A stretch of 64,000 nucleotides of DNA from Notospermus geniculatus (GCA_002633025.1 NMRB01001179.1:135146-199145); one strand, 5' to 3'. Numbered from the stretch's first letter, positions 34,423 to 44,846 are shown. Numbers and translations: made by a program. The notes: a model not told the origin generated them from the letters alone.

Positions 34423-36120
34423 AGCTGTGGAAGAATCAGTTCAATTCAAGAATCCTGAAAAAACAATGGGTGCAGGCAGTCTTGTGAATATTAAATTTAT
34501 GGGTTTGTAGAGATGGCAAATGATGAAATACCCATCCCATCCAAATGCCCAAAGGGAAGCCTAGGCCTCCTCTATGGCTGCTATGCTAAGAACATGATGA
34601 TGACCACCTCACCTGCACATTGGCCTACATGTAGGCCTAGGCCTAGGCCTAGCTAAATAGCCTACCGTACAACTACAACTACAAGCCAGTTCCGAATTTC
34701 GAGGTGAAGTTCGTTCCCGTAATATAGGGCCTACAGCAACAAACTTCACCTCCAAATTCGGAAACTGGCCAGTGTGAGATGGCAGGAATCGGGGCACTGC
34801 TCAGCTGCCACAACTGGTGCTATCATTGATAGTATCAATAAGTATAGGCCTATAAATATAAAGGTTCACTACCAGTGGTAATAATGCATCCATATAGGCT
34901 ACTGAACATGATGCTGAAGCAGCTAGGCCTAGCCTAGGCCTAGGCTAATTTAGCTGGAGCAGTCTATGGTCAACATCCCTCCGTCCATGGAGGTATAAAA
35001 TAAGATTTTATACCTCCATGCTCCGTCCATCCGGTGATAGGCCAACAAAATCAAAAGCGTGTACCAAGACTGCGTGATGCGAGCAATTTGCGTGAGCTGT
35101 GGTGAGGATATTGTAGGCTAGGCCTACACATGATCAGATGATATTCATGACCATGACTTCACTTCAGAAAGAATTTGAATTTGAATGAGAAGTGAAGTGC
35201 AGCATGAGGCCACATTTTAGCCAACCTAGTGGACCTAACTGCACAGAGAATCTGCATGTACATGTTAAATTGCATGAATATAACACAGACAAAACGACTT
35301 GTTACTAACGGGGCAGAAAAACACCGAAATTACTTTGCAAAACGCCACAAAAAGAATCAATTCAGCCGGCGACGCAGACCACTTCTTTCATTCCGCCATG
35401 CTGCTTGGGGGTTTCCCAGATTTACGTATCGAAGGCGGGGAATACCGTACAACTTCTTTTCAAAATAAGAAACATTGCACCTGTAATCATTTTCAACAAT
35501 TAAAATTACCACCTTAATAATTGGGTTATCATCCAGAATCATGTGATAATTGAAATTTTCTTTATTTTCGCAATCGTAATAAACTTGTATCGCGTATATT
35601 GAATCCAAAGTTCCGACACTACATTGGTTCTAATCGTTGCCGCTCCACTCCTACGGCGCTACTGTCTGTTCCGCGAGTGGGCGTGGCCGACCGGCAAGAG
35701 GGCCCTGTCTATTCTGAGTGTGTGGTCCACATAGGCAGGCCCAGTGGAGGCCAAAATTGTATTCGAATACGACATTACCGTACAAAGTCTGGTTTCCATT
35801 TTTCACTCCAATAATGGGAAAAGGTGCACTGCTCTGAGGAAAATAAAATTGTTTCATTTATTTAGGCCTGCCCTAGTATTTAGGCCTAATAGGCCTACAT
35901 TATTAGAATTTCAACCAATGTTTATTTTATTTTCTTATTGACACTACTTCTACACATGTTTTTCACTTAGATTTTCTAATTTTCTATTCTATTTATAATA
36001 AAACATGTGCCAGCGTTCAAATAATTTTGGCCCGAGCCAGGGGTAGGGTGGTCCAAATGACCCCCGTTCAGAAAAAAAGTATGTGAATTTGACCGTGGAA
36101 ATCCCCGAGCTGAAAAACGT
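34423..36120. other. 5' flank of CPSF1: intergenic
   Basis: Contains AGGCCT-rich runs (34627-34652 and 34920-34945) and a local inverted pair at 34690-34765 (CCGAATTTCGAGGTGAAGTT and its inverse). A 5' UTR exon of CPSF1 may be here because an acceptor-like site lies upstream of the ATG, but I cannot place it. No other gene recognised. Confidence 0.4.
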
Positions 36121-36340
36121 CTAAAAGGACCCTATACAGGCATCATCATAGGAATTTTGATACATATAATACTCCCAGCGATTTCGCGTAATTTGCAACA
36201 ACTCCTCCGAAACTGCACTGCCGAACGACGAGGCGCTCGTGCCGACGGAGGTTCGCCGATGCTGCGATTACGATGAGGCATGTGATGAAGTGACGTATTC
36301 ATATGAGCCTAATAGCCAGCTGCTTATAGGGTCCCTTTAA
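36121..36340. mobile_element. TTAA-type MITE (AAAAGGACCCTATACAGGC)
   Basis: The left end AAAAGGACCCTATACAGG has lost a perfect TTAA. The right end CTTATAGGGTCCCT is followed by TTAA. The CATATGAGCCTAATAGCCAG subterminal block is shared with 16901-17124. Confidence 0.7.
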
Positions 36341-36699
36341 AAATGACCCGCCTCCCCCCTCAGGGGTCAACCATACCGCATGCTCGTTCCAATTTTCTCG
36401 GGAAAAGGGGGAAATGACCATGAAATCCGTCCGATATGCGGGACATACTAGTAATGGTGTGGTAGCAGTGGTTGTTTTGGAGATCATTTTTTGCGGCAAA
36501 ATGGCTAACCATCCCTACCACACTCGTGCAACTTTATCGGTGAGGCAAGCCTGGCGGTGACGGGGTACAAGGTGACTTCAGGGGTGACAGTCGCCTTCAT
36601 GGCCCCACCCATTCACTTCCTCCAACAACCCCGGCCCGATGCCACCAAAACCTGATCGACATCATTTACTCCTTGGAGGTAAAATGACAGTACTTACGC

Positions 36700-36853
36700 A
36701 GGCGCGGATCCAGAGAGGAGCGCACCGGGCGCGCGCCTCCCCTTTTGGCCAACAAATCTGTAAAATCGACCGTGAAATTCTGGAATTGTGCGCAAATTTC
36801 AATGTTCCTAGCACAGGACGCCCCCTCTTTTCCCAATCCTGGATCCGCCCCTG
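36700..36853 (-). mobile_element. MITE, family K, copy 4
   Basis: AGGCGCGGATCCAGAG at the left and TCCTGGATCCGCCCCTG at the right in inverse orientation. TTACG lies near both ends as a possible target duplication. A second, truncated family-K end (GGCGCGGATCCAAGGGGG) lies at 36880-36935. Confidence 0.8.
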
Positions 36854-37311
36854 CTTACGCGGGTTGGTAGGCCACCAAGCACAGGCGCGGATCCAAGGGG
36901 GGGCGCATGGGGGCGCGCCCCCCCCCCCTTTTTGGGCCGACCGAAAAAAAAAATTTTCACGAATATTGCCGACAACTACTTTATACGCTTGTCAAACATA
37001 GGATACACAAGTTCTTACCACATGTAAGCCATATGCGCCCAGAACAGAACATACTCTATAAGATTCAAACTCGAACCAAATCCGGCAGGAAAACCATAAG
37101 CGGGAAACCGTTAACATGCATTATCATTCCAATGACGTGATTCTCGGGCTGCCGCTATGTGACTCCTAGTCCCCAACAGCCCAAGTCCACACTTACATGG
37201 CTAGAGTGTCCAATTTTGCTCTCAAATGCCGGGAAATGGCGTAAAAGCACTCTTATTAAGGTAGTTTTAGCAAGCTTACGTTTTACATTTACGATTGGCT
37301 GGTGATATTTA

Positions 37312-37450
37312 CCCGGCAGCCGGGTACGCAGTGGTGAAAAAACGTCTTGTTTGCCCGGCCGCCGGTTACGCACTGAGGAAAATATGTCTTGCTTGCCCGG
37401 CTGCCGTTTACGCAATGAGGAAATCCGTCTTGCTTACCCGGCTGCCGGTC
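37312..37450. repeat. Tandem repeat, about 45-bp unit with CCCGGCxGCCGG
   Basis: Four units with CCCGGCAGCCGGGTACGCAG-like heads, each followed by TGAGGAAA and CGTCTTGCTTG. The palindromic GCCGG core makes the units self-complementary. Confidence 0.7.
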
Positions 37451-38035
37451 ATGGAGTGACAGCTTTTGTCGTTATTTTAACGGCAGTTGCCGGGTAAAGA
37501 ACGCATAAAATTTCCCTTCGGTAACCGGCTGCGGGTCAATATTAACATGGAACGTAAAACTGGCGCATGTGGCTTGCCGGGTGTAAAAGTAATAATATTC
37601 CTTATCATGGCATTAGTTACTTATTCGTTAGACATATTCTGGCTGACTTTGGGAATCTGAGGGGAAATTAAGGATATGTTCCTCGCAAACAGATTTTCGG
37701 TAAATAAAAAGGACCCGATAGTACTGATTTGAAGTGTCTCATTAGGATCTGCCAATGAAATCTTTGTCCCAGATAAATGGTATATAAATCACCGCTGGAT
37801 GATTAATAGGCCTAGCTGGATAATTTCTTGCTGATTTTCGACGTGGTAAGAGACTTGTACCGTGCGGGGTACCGTGCAACTTATTCCGTGCGGGGAACAC
37901 ACGCTGACGGGAACATTCGAAAAGTGCGCAACGGACTGGTTCTACGCCCCACCACCAGGTGCTCTTATATTGATTGGACCGGAGCCCAGTCGAGTCACTT
38001 TCTTTCTTTCACGCACTCGGAGTCGCAATAGAAAG

Positions 38036-38095
38036 ATGGCAGCTTCAGACCTCCTCTCCCAGATTGTGATCCTCATTGCCATTGGATTATCTCCG
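38036..38095 (+). CDS. PPIB: Cyclophilin exon 1: signal peptide
   Basis: [20 protein letters not shown], followed by donor CCG/gtgagt, phase 0. A single hydrophobic core ending in Ser-Pro, joined to AASDDG of exon 2, places the likely cleavage site at the junction. Confidence 0.85.
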
Positions 38096-41000
38096 GTGAG
38101 TGTTGTCCAATTTCCCCTTACCGGTTTACATTTATTGATAATTAGTGTTTCTGTCGTCTTCGTCATGTTTCAATGGAATTTTGGCGCCAAAAGGATTGCT
38201 TTCCCGCCCTGAGATTAGAAGAAGCCGGCGCCGGTGAAAGTGATTTAGATCTGTCGGTCGGCTTGAAAGTTCAGAGGGCCGCGCTGCTAGGACCATAAAG
38301 ACTGAGGGTAAAACCCGAAGGACTGCAGCCTTATCATACTAGGCTTTGGCCTCCCCTGTCAGTAACATTTTAGGGCGGCAAAAGGATGAAGCCGATATCA
38401 GGACTTGTTACAGACAGTAGAATCCCGGAGTAGAATTTTAAGGAATAGAAGGTTTGGTCCTTGGATTGGATAGGACTTTTTACCCTCGGTTTTAGTCCCC
38501 TCAACCTTTAATACTGATGGCCACCAGTAGTGCATGGGGATGCTTTTGACCCCAGCGACAAGTCGAATCCAGCCGGCAGACCAGAGTAGACTAGAGTAGG
38601 CCTACATTTTGGTTGCTGATGCTATCACTTTGCATACGTGGCATCTTTTCTTAACACTCTCTCGTTGGATTGGGTGCAGTTTTGGTGAGGACTAGAGTTG
38701 TTCACCTGGGACCGTCAACGTTGTCAGGCACTAGGCTACCGAAAATTGCTACTTCATTGTGTTGTGAGGCATATGCAATGTAGGCCTACAGAGTTTTAGT
38801 TGACATCTTGGCTTTAAGTACCAAGTTCATTGCATATTTTGGCCTCTCCCCACAATGGAGCTCATAGTAACTCATCAATTTCATCCCATCATCCCATGGT
38901 TCTTGACCAGGGGACGGACCATGCCAAGATGCTAAAATAAAAAACGCAGTGGATATATACCCGACCGTCGGTTCCCCAAGTTCATAAAATTTTCTTGCGG
39001 ACCCGACTGAAACTTCAACCAGTCGGGTCTCCAATTCATGGAATTTCCTTGTGGAACCGACTGAAATCTCAATCAGTCGTGTCTCCAGTTAAGCATGGCG
39101 CACACGAGCGATTTTTTGAGCGATTTTCTAGGCGACTACAGGAGCGACTGAACATATTTTTAGTTTCTTTAGTTTTTTTTTGACTCGTTTGCCACAAATG
39201 CTTCACTTGGAGATCAGTGATGTCGCGGATGACATAACTGATCGACATCAAAGGTAATTATCGCATGCGACCTAGTCGCATCGGTAGTCGCCCCCATTTT
39301 AGTCGCTCGTGTGCGCCATGCTTTATGAAAATTCTTCTTGGGGAGCCGACGAGATTTAGGCCTTGGCCTACCCGACGGAAGTTCTCAGTCAGGAAACTCT
39401 AATGATTCCCCAAAATGAACGCATAGGTCCCAGCAGCCTAGTGGTTGGCGTGCGAGGCTATCAAACTGGAGACCACGGGTTCGAATCCCGTCACGACAGC
39501 AACTTTTTCTATGAATTTTTTTGTAGTTTTATTTTTTCTTGTCGATTTGATCAATATCGACCCGCGTGACTGTCAGAAAATGGTGAACAAAACCTTGCGT
39601 TCTTGAGCCGAAATGATGAAAAAAATTTAGGCCCCTAGACCTCTGAAAGTAAAAGGAGAATATGGGGACAATGTCAAGAAAAAAATTAAAAGTGACCATT
39701 CCGATTATCATTTTAGGCCTTTGCAGTGCGCACTGTTGAAGTTTATACGGTGCAGAAAAATTTACATCAAGGTCTACGAAGAAAAAAATCATTCTGCACG
39801 CATACGACCGTCGGGGCCGCAAGAAATTCTCTGTAGTGGGGAAACGATGGTCGGGTCTCGAAGCTGATAATTTGGGCTTGCAGCCACGACGGGTCGGGGC
39901 TCGAAGATATTAAATTAGGCTTGCAGATACGACCGTCGGGGCCGCAAGAAAAGCTCTGTACTGGGGACACGACGGTCGGGTCTGCAAGACAACATATTTA
40001 CTTGCGGAAACGACCGTCGTTTCTGCAAGACGAAATTCATTACCTGCGGGACCGACCGTCGGGTAAATATCCCCAGCCAATAAAAAATGACCTTTCTCTT
40101 CAGACCATGTGAAGCTTAATAGCTTATCATAATAAATCTCCTTGCCTTGCCTGCTTGCAACAGTAGCTATGTTCCTTGGTATAATTGAGACACTGCCTTG
40201 AGAAACCGATAAACAGGAAAATTTCTAGCAGGAGAGGGAATAAATAGCTGCGCAATAAGATAAAAAAATTCCTATGGGGTTAAAATCTTGACAATATATT
40301 TTCCTTGTTCACAGTGTAATTAACCATATTGACCTACTTGAATCTTACAATGCCTTACACGTTACAGGAAGTTACAGGAAGCTGTGCGTGGTTGTCTGGG
40401 TCATCTGAGGAAATTTCAACGTGGCACTTGAGTCCATTGCTGAATAGTGAACGTGGCAAGATGGCATTCTTGGGGATTCTATGTTGTTGCTGAGTCACTG
40501 ATATCTACGGTGGCCCATAAGGGACATTTAGTTTTTATTTTATATTTTTATTTTTTTTCTGCTTTTCTCCGCGGAATAAACTTTTCTCTGCGGAAATAAT
40601 GTTTTCTCCACGGAAATAATGTTTTCTCCGCGGAAATAAACTTTTCTCCACGGAAATAACTTTACTCCGCGGAGAAAACTTTTCTCCGCGGAATTAAACT
40701 TTTCTCCGCGGAAATAATGTTTTCTCTGCGGAAATAATGTTTTCTCCGCGGAAATAATGTTTTCTCCGCGGAAATAAACTTTTCTCCGCGGAAATAACTT
40801 TATTCCGCGGAGAAAACTTTTCTCCTCGGAATTAAACTTTTCTCCGCGGAAATAATGTTTTCTCCACGGAGAAAACATTATTTCCGCGGAAATAATGTTT
40901 TCTCCACGGAGAAAACATTATTTCCGCGGAGAAAACATTATTTCCGCGGAGAAAAGTTTAATTCCACGGAGAAAAGTTTTCTCCGCCGGAAATAAAGTTA

Positions 41001-44000
41001 TTTCCGCGGAGAAAAATTTATTTATGCAGAGAAAACATTATTTCCGCGGAGAAAACATTATTTCCGCGGAGAAAACATTATTTCCACGGAGAAAAAATTA
41101 TTCCGCGGAGAAAAGTAGGAAAAAAATAAAAATAAAAAATAAAAACTAAATGTCCCTTATGGACCACCGTAGATATCAACCAGCTGATGTATTGGCCAGT
41201 CTCTGGGGATGCATCCAGTGGGCCTAACTGTTTCATAGGTTATTATTAACTGACCATGCAGACACCTACCCTGGGGCCATTTAGGCACAGAATTTTCAGG
41301 GAAATGACAAAAAAGTGTTATCAAATGTTGTGCAGTGAAATTGATGAACATTTCTAACAGGAGGACACCTCTCCTTTAAGGACACCAAAGTTCTGTCCCT
41401 AACAAGTTTTCTGTTCAATTTGACCTCTGTAATCAGGACACTTCTCGTTTGGACAACACTCATCAGTTCTGAAGGTTAAAGGGACCATAGGCCAATGGCA
41501 GCTAGCTATTAGGCTCATATCAGTGTGGTCATTTCATCACAGGTGGCGTTAGCAACTGACAGTGACTCAAACTGAATGTTGATGCCGATGTACTTGCAAT
41601 ACGTACCAGAGTTCAGTGTTCTAGCCAGAACTTTTTCCAAACAGGGTGGGATGACTGCATTTACCTATGATTTTAAGGTCCTGTATTTTCAAACAGGGTG
41701 GGAGTCAGTGAAATTCAAACAGGGTGGTGTAATAGAAAATGCATTGCAATTTACATTTTTAAACAGGGTGGTAAAAATTTGAACAGGGTGGTAAAATGAC
41801 CTCTGAATTTTGAACACGGGGTGGTACTGCCCTGTGAAACTGGCCTGGCTAGAACACTGGAGTTAGATTCTCATGCCAACAAATTGGTAATGACCACAAC
41901 AAAATGCCTTTGAGGAGAATGCCTGTATGTAGGATCCCTTTAACAGAGAGGTACCACTTTATTTTCAGGCAGCCAGCGATGATGGTCTAAAAGCAATAGT
42001 CACTCAGAAAGTCTACTTTGATGTTAGTCTAGGAGGGGAACCATTGGGCCGGATAGTTTTTGGACTTTTTGGTGATCTTGCCCCCAAAACAGTTCAAAAC
42101 TTTCAAGCCATTGCAGCAGGAACACATGGGATGACCTACAAAGGCAGCACATTCCACCGTATTATAAAGGAGTTTATGATCCAAGGTAAATTTTCCACAC
42201 AGGAACATGTAACTTATAAAATCATTGCCTGCTAAAAGAAGATAAGTGATTCTATCTCACCCATCAATCTAGGTCAGTGGTTTTTCTGCACAAGATAAGT
42301 GATTTTATGTAAAAAAGTAGAACTCGCAATGTTGAAAGCATGTTTTTCAATATTTTATGGCTTTTGCTTTGTTGGATCTCTGTCAAGCTGTTGAGAAGTT
42401 CGGAAGACCGACCTGTAGTAAAGTTTCTGTGCAATTAAAGGGACCCAAAAGTCAGCTGGCTATTAGGCTCATATCAGTGTGGTCACTTCATCACAGGTGG
42501 CGCTAGCTAGCAGGGGACAACTAATGATTTTGGTTCAAATGTTGATGTTTAGTGTATTTTGCTTGCAATATATGACCCTCCACCCAAAAAAAACTGTCGT
42601 AAGTCGCTCTGAGGTTGGCAAGTTGGGACAAATTATCTGTCAATTTCAGTATTGTCTGTCTGTTGCACTGTGTTGTGAAGTTTGAGTGATCATATGTCTT
42701 CCTTTATCTCCTGGTACCATCTCAGTATGACTAGGCTCATTTTCCAAGTGACTTTGGACTGGTTTCGTAGTGGAGGGTCATATATGTCAGAGCAAAATGC
42801 CTGGGAGGCTGCCTGCAGGGTCCTTTTAAGTTCAGGCAAAAGTGACCAACAACTTCTAAAATCAAACTGAACTGTCTTTCAGGTGGGGACTTTATGAATC
42901 ACGACGGTACTGGGTCGAAGAGCATCTTTGGAAAAACCTTTAAAGATGAACCATTTATCCTCGGCCACTATGGTCCTGGATGGTTAAGCATGGCTAATTC
43001 AGGTAAAATATGGGTTTGTAACTGCACATGTAGTTCTATCTTATCCTTCTAGGTGGTGATGTAGTCAGCTATGATGGAATGGGTTCAAAAAGCATTTTTG
43101 AACAAAACTTCTTTAAAGATGAGCCATTTACGCTGGCGCATTATGGTCCAGGATGGCTGAGCATGGCCAATGCAGGTAAAGAATCTTTACGCTGATGTCA
43201 GGTCAATTTTGCGACGGCACGAAACAGGCGGTGACTGACTTCACTACGTCTGAGCCACGCCCACGCAGAGTATAAAATCAGTTGACGATGTGGTGTGACA
43301 TGACTGCAGTTGCGTCTCAGCAGCGACGATCGACATGAGTCGCCGATTCAAAAGAACAAGTTGCACGAGTTGAACATGTTCAACTTCTGTGCGACAACGA
43401 ATCATGAATCCGTTTGCAGCTGACCTGACTTGAGATACGATTCCTTGCATGTGAATGCACCTGTTCCACGACGAGCACACATTTCCACTTTTGCGACCTG
43501 ACCATGATTTCTTCACTTGATGCCGTCTGTTCCATCGTGGCGCAGGCAATCGTAGACGTGCGTCCTGACATCAGCATTTAAGACTGAGTCTCTTGGCTCA
43601 GACCCATGCAAAAAACTACAATATGGGGATGGATGGATGCTGGTAGCCTGTTGGGTACGTCCATGATAATGGGGATGCTGAGATGGTTACCAGCCAGGCA
43701 TCTTCTAAACTCCCTACACAGTTGTGTGCTGCGCCCCCTTCGGTTTACCCGCTCTCCACAACTGTTTCACTTCATAGAAGTCGCAACGTTTGGTCAACAG
43801 ATGGCGTCAGGGCCTGGCGCGAGTTTTATACCTATCAGCACGCTGCTTTCAGGACTCTTTGGCCCGTTGGCAATGGATGTTCTTGTGCTACCATGGCTAC
43901 TACTAGATCACATGGTTCGCTCAGCCAATGAAAAAGTGTCTCAGGCAGCTTGGTTACGGGTTGCTCGGCACTCTCATTGGTCGACTCGCTCAGCACCATC

Positions 44001-44403
44001 TGTTGACCAAATGCAGCTAACTTTAAGAAGTGAAGCAGTTGTGGAGAGCGGGTAAACTGAAGGGGGCGCGGTACACGTCACAACTGAGTAGGGAGTTTAG
44101 GCATCTTCAGGTCGTGGAAGGAAAACTGATGATGACAAAGACATACAAGGAAGATTCTTCTTATTTCTAGGTCCCGACACCAACGGGAGCCAGTTCTTCA
44201 TCACAACAGTTGCCACACCCTGGTTGGATGGCGGACACGTCGTATTCGGCAAAGTTCTGGAAGGAATGGACGTAGTGAAGAAGATTGAGTGGACACCAAC
44301 TGATGAGAAGGACAAGCCATTCAAAAGTGTTCTTATTGAAGATTGTGGCGTGATCGTGGTGAACGAACCATTTGAGGTCTCGAAGGATGGAGTGGCGGAA
44401 TAG
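38036..44403 (+). CDS. PPIB: Secreted cyclophilin (PPIB-type peptidyl-prolyl isomerase) with alternative exon 3
   Basis: Catalyses cis-trans isomerisation of X-Pro bonds, probably in the secretory pathway. Exons: 38036-38095, 41969-42185, 42883-43002 (3a) or 43053-43175 (3b), and 44171-44403. This gives 209 (3a) or 210 (3b) residues, the usual PPIB length. Residues 1-20 ([20 protein letters not shown]) form a signal peptide. The cyclophilin fold starts at about residue 30 ([20 protein letters not shown]). Active-site residues line up with CypA at a constant offset of 29: R84, F89, M90 and Q92 in [11 protein letters not shown], then F142, W150 and H155 in exon 4. The C-terminus ([19 protein letters not shown]) resembles PPIB and lacks KDEL or a membrane anchor. 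The ATG context AGAAAGATGG is good. The gene is divergent from CPSF1, with 3.6 kb between start codons. Intron 1 is unusually long and full of MITEs. Confidence 0.95.
39091..39323. mobile_element. MITE with perfect TIR AAGCATGGCGCACACGAGCG
   Basis: AAGCATGGCGCACACGAGCG at the left and its exact inverse CGCTCGTGTGCGCCATGCTT at the right. TTA adjoins both sides if the TIR is taken from AGCATGG. The interior has repeated GCGACTA and TAGTCGC words. Confidence 0.88.
39425..39500 (+). mobile_element. tRNA-like SINE head
   Basis: AGCAGCCTAGTGGTTGGCGT has an A box and ACGGGTTCGAATCCCGT a perfect T arm and B box. The acceptor strands do not pair, so I call it a tRNA-derived repeat head and not a tRNA gene. 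Confidence 0.5.
40500..41176. mobile_element. 677-bp palindrome of TTTTCTCCGCGGAAATAA units
   Basis: GATATCTACGGTGGCCCATA and AGGGACATTTAGTTTTTATT at the left are mirrored at the right by AAATAAAAACTAAATGTCCC and TTATGGACCACCGTAGATATC. Between them about 30 units of 18-22 bp (TTTTCTCCGCGGAAATAA) run in one orientation to about 40870 and in the other beyond it. Most units contain CCGCGG, itself a palindrome. In cyclophilin intron 1. Confidence 0.92.
41476..41943. mobile_element. TTAA-flanked MITE carrying a nested element
   Basis: TTAA AGGGACCATAGGCC at the left and GTAGGATCCCT TTAA at the right. CTATTAGGCTCATATCAGTG and ATCACAGGTGGCGTTAGC are shared with 42435-42829 and, inverted, with 16901-17124. 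It ends 25 bp before the exon 2 acceptor. Confidence 0.78.
41615..41858. mobile_element. Nested MITE with AAACAGGGTGG repeats
   Basis: AGTGTTCTAGCCAG and CTGGCCTGGCTAGAACACT are inverse ends, with GAGTT outside each. The interior holds five or more AAACAGGGTGG or GAACAGGGTGG copies. Confidence 0.7.
41969..42185 (+). CDS. PPIB: Cyclophilin exon 2
   Basis: Acceptor attttcag, donor CAAG/gtaaat, phase 0 in and phase 1 out. Residues 21-92: [30 protein letters not shown] and [15 protein letters not shown], including catalytic R84, F89, M90 and Q92. Confidence 0.95.
42435..42829. mobile_element. TTAA-flanked MITE carrying a nested element
   Basis: TTAA AGGGACCCAAAAGTCAGC at the left and GCAGGGTCCTTTTAA at the right. 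Same subterminal blocks as 41476-41943. The two copies flank cyclophilin exon 2 in the same orientation. Confidence 0.75.
42569..42784. mobile_element. Nested MITE with TIR ATATATGACCCTCCAC
   Basis: TATATGACCCTCCAC at the left is inverse to GTGGAGGGTCATATA at the right. Subterminal GTTGGCAAGTTGGGACAAAT follows. It is inside the TTAA element at 42435-42829. Confidence 0.75.
42883..43002 (+). CDS. PPIB: Cyclophilin alternative exon 3a
   Basis: Acceptor ctgtctttcag, donor gtaaaa, 120 nt, phase 1-1. Reads [20 protein letters not shown] then [20 protein letters not shown]. This is the version closest to the canonical family (GGDF, DGTG). The intron that follows is only 50 nt. Confidence 0.93.
43053..43175 (+). 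CDS. PPIB: Cyclophilin alternative exon 3b
   Basis: Acceptor ttatccttctag, donor gtaaag, 123 nt, phase 1-1. Reads [20 protein letters not shown] then [20 protein letters not shown] and A. It covers the same protein segment as 3a with about 12 differing residues and one inserted Phe. Many silent differences separate the exons, yet both remain open, so the duplication is old and both are probably under selection. Confidence 0.9.
43191..43575. mobile_element. MITE with TIR GCTGATGTCAGG
   Basis: GCTGATGTCAGGTC and GTCCTGACATCAGC are inverse ends. The interior has GTTGAACATGTTCAAC and many TGCGAC/GTCGCA words resembling 62243-62830. In cyclophilin intron 4, 15 nt after exon 3b. Confidence 0.7.
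43706..44099. mobile_element. Long-TIR MITE with 9-bp target duplication (MULE-like)
   Basis: TAAACTCCCTAC at the left and GTAGGGAGTTTA at the right start TIRs of roughly 100 bp (GCGCCCCCTTC, GTTTACCCGCTCTCCACAAC, TTGGTCAACAGATGG on both arms). GGCATCTTC occurs exactly at 43697-43705 and 44100-44108, a perfect 9-bp duplication. A 9-bp TSD with long TIRs is the hallmark of Mutator-like elements, which is an inference. Confidence 0.88.
44171..44403 (+). CDS. PPIB: Cyclophilin terminal exon 4
   Basis: Acceptor tatttctag, phase 1 in, stop TAG at 44401-44403. Reads [20 protein letters not shown] then [20 protein letters not shown], holding F142, W150 (the cyclosporin-contact Trp of CypA) and H155. 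Confidence 0.95.
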
Positions 44404-44846
44404 ATTTGAAACATGAAGTCAAGAGAGGGCTGGTTATTTTGGAAACTCTGATTCTCCAGAAATATCAAGCATTTTGTCAAGTTGCTTTGAAATTGAAAGT
44501 AGGCCAACAGGGTGTGCAGAAATTTTGGTTACAGTTAATTTCAAAATATGACGTTCCTCAGATTTGCATAATGAACCATATGAATTTCAAATTTACAGAA
44601 AATGTTGGCTTTTGTATCAAAACGTTGGCTTTTATATCAAAAACATGAACTGGTATACGACAGTATGTATTAATCATGTTAATGGGTGCCATATCAAAGA
44701 GCTGAATCTGCCTTGTTGAAAGTATTCTGCTGCCGTGCATAAACTTTGTCTTCCAATGGCTTAGTTAACTTTATGTGACCCACTCCAGCAAAAATAGGCA
44801 CTTGTTGTCTCTGCAGGTTGACAATAGTAGTGGACAGCAGTGATAG

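Larger units (their letters stand above)
38951..40074. mobile_element. Composite element with GACCGTCGGG repeats
   Basis: The left end GGATATATACCCGACCGTCG is inverse to CGACCGTCGGGTAAATATCC at the right. The interior repeats TGCxGGAxCGACCGTCGGG and CTGCAAGA motifs about every 75 bp, mostly at 39780-40070. A MITE (39091-39323) and a tRNA-like SINE head (39425-39500) are inserted in it. In cyclophilin intron 1. Confidence 0.6.

Noticed and set aside
40540-41149. Open frames of 84-112 codons on both strands with [11 protein letters not shown] repeats
   Set aside because: They are translations of the CCGCGG palindrome array, open on both strands for the same reason.
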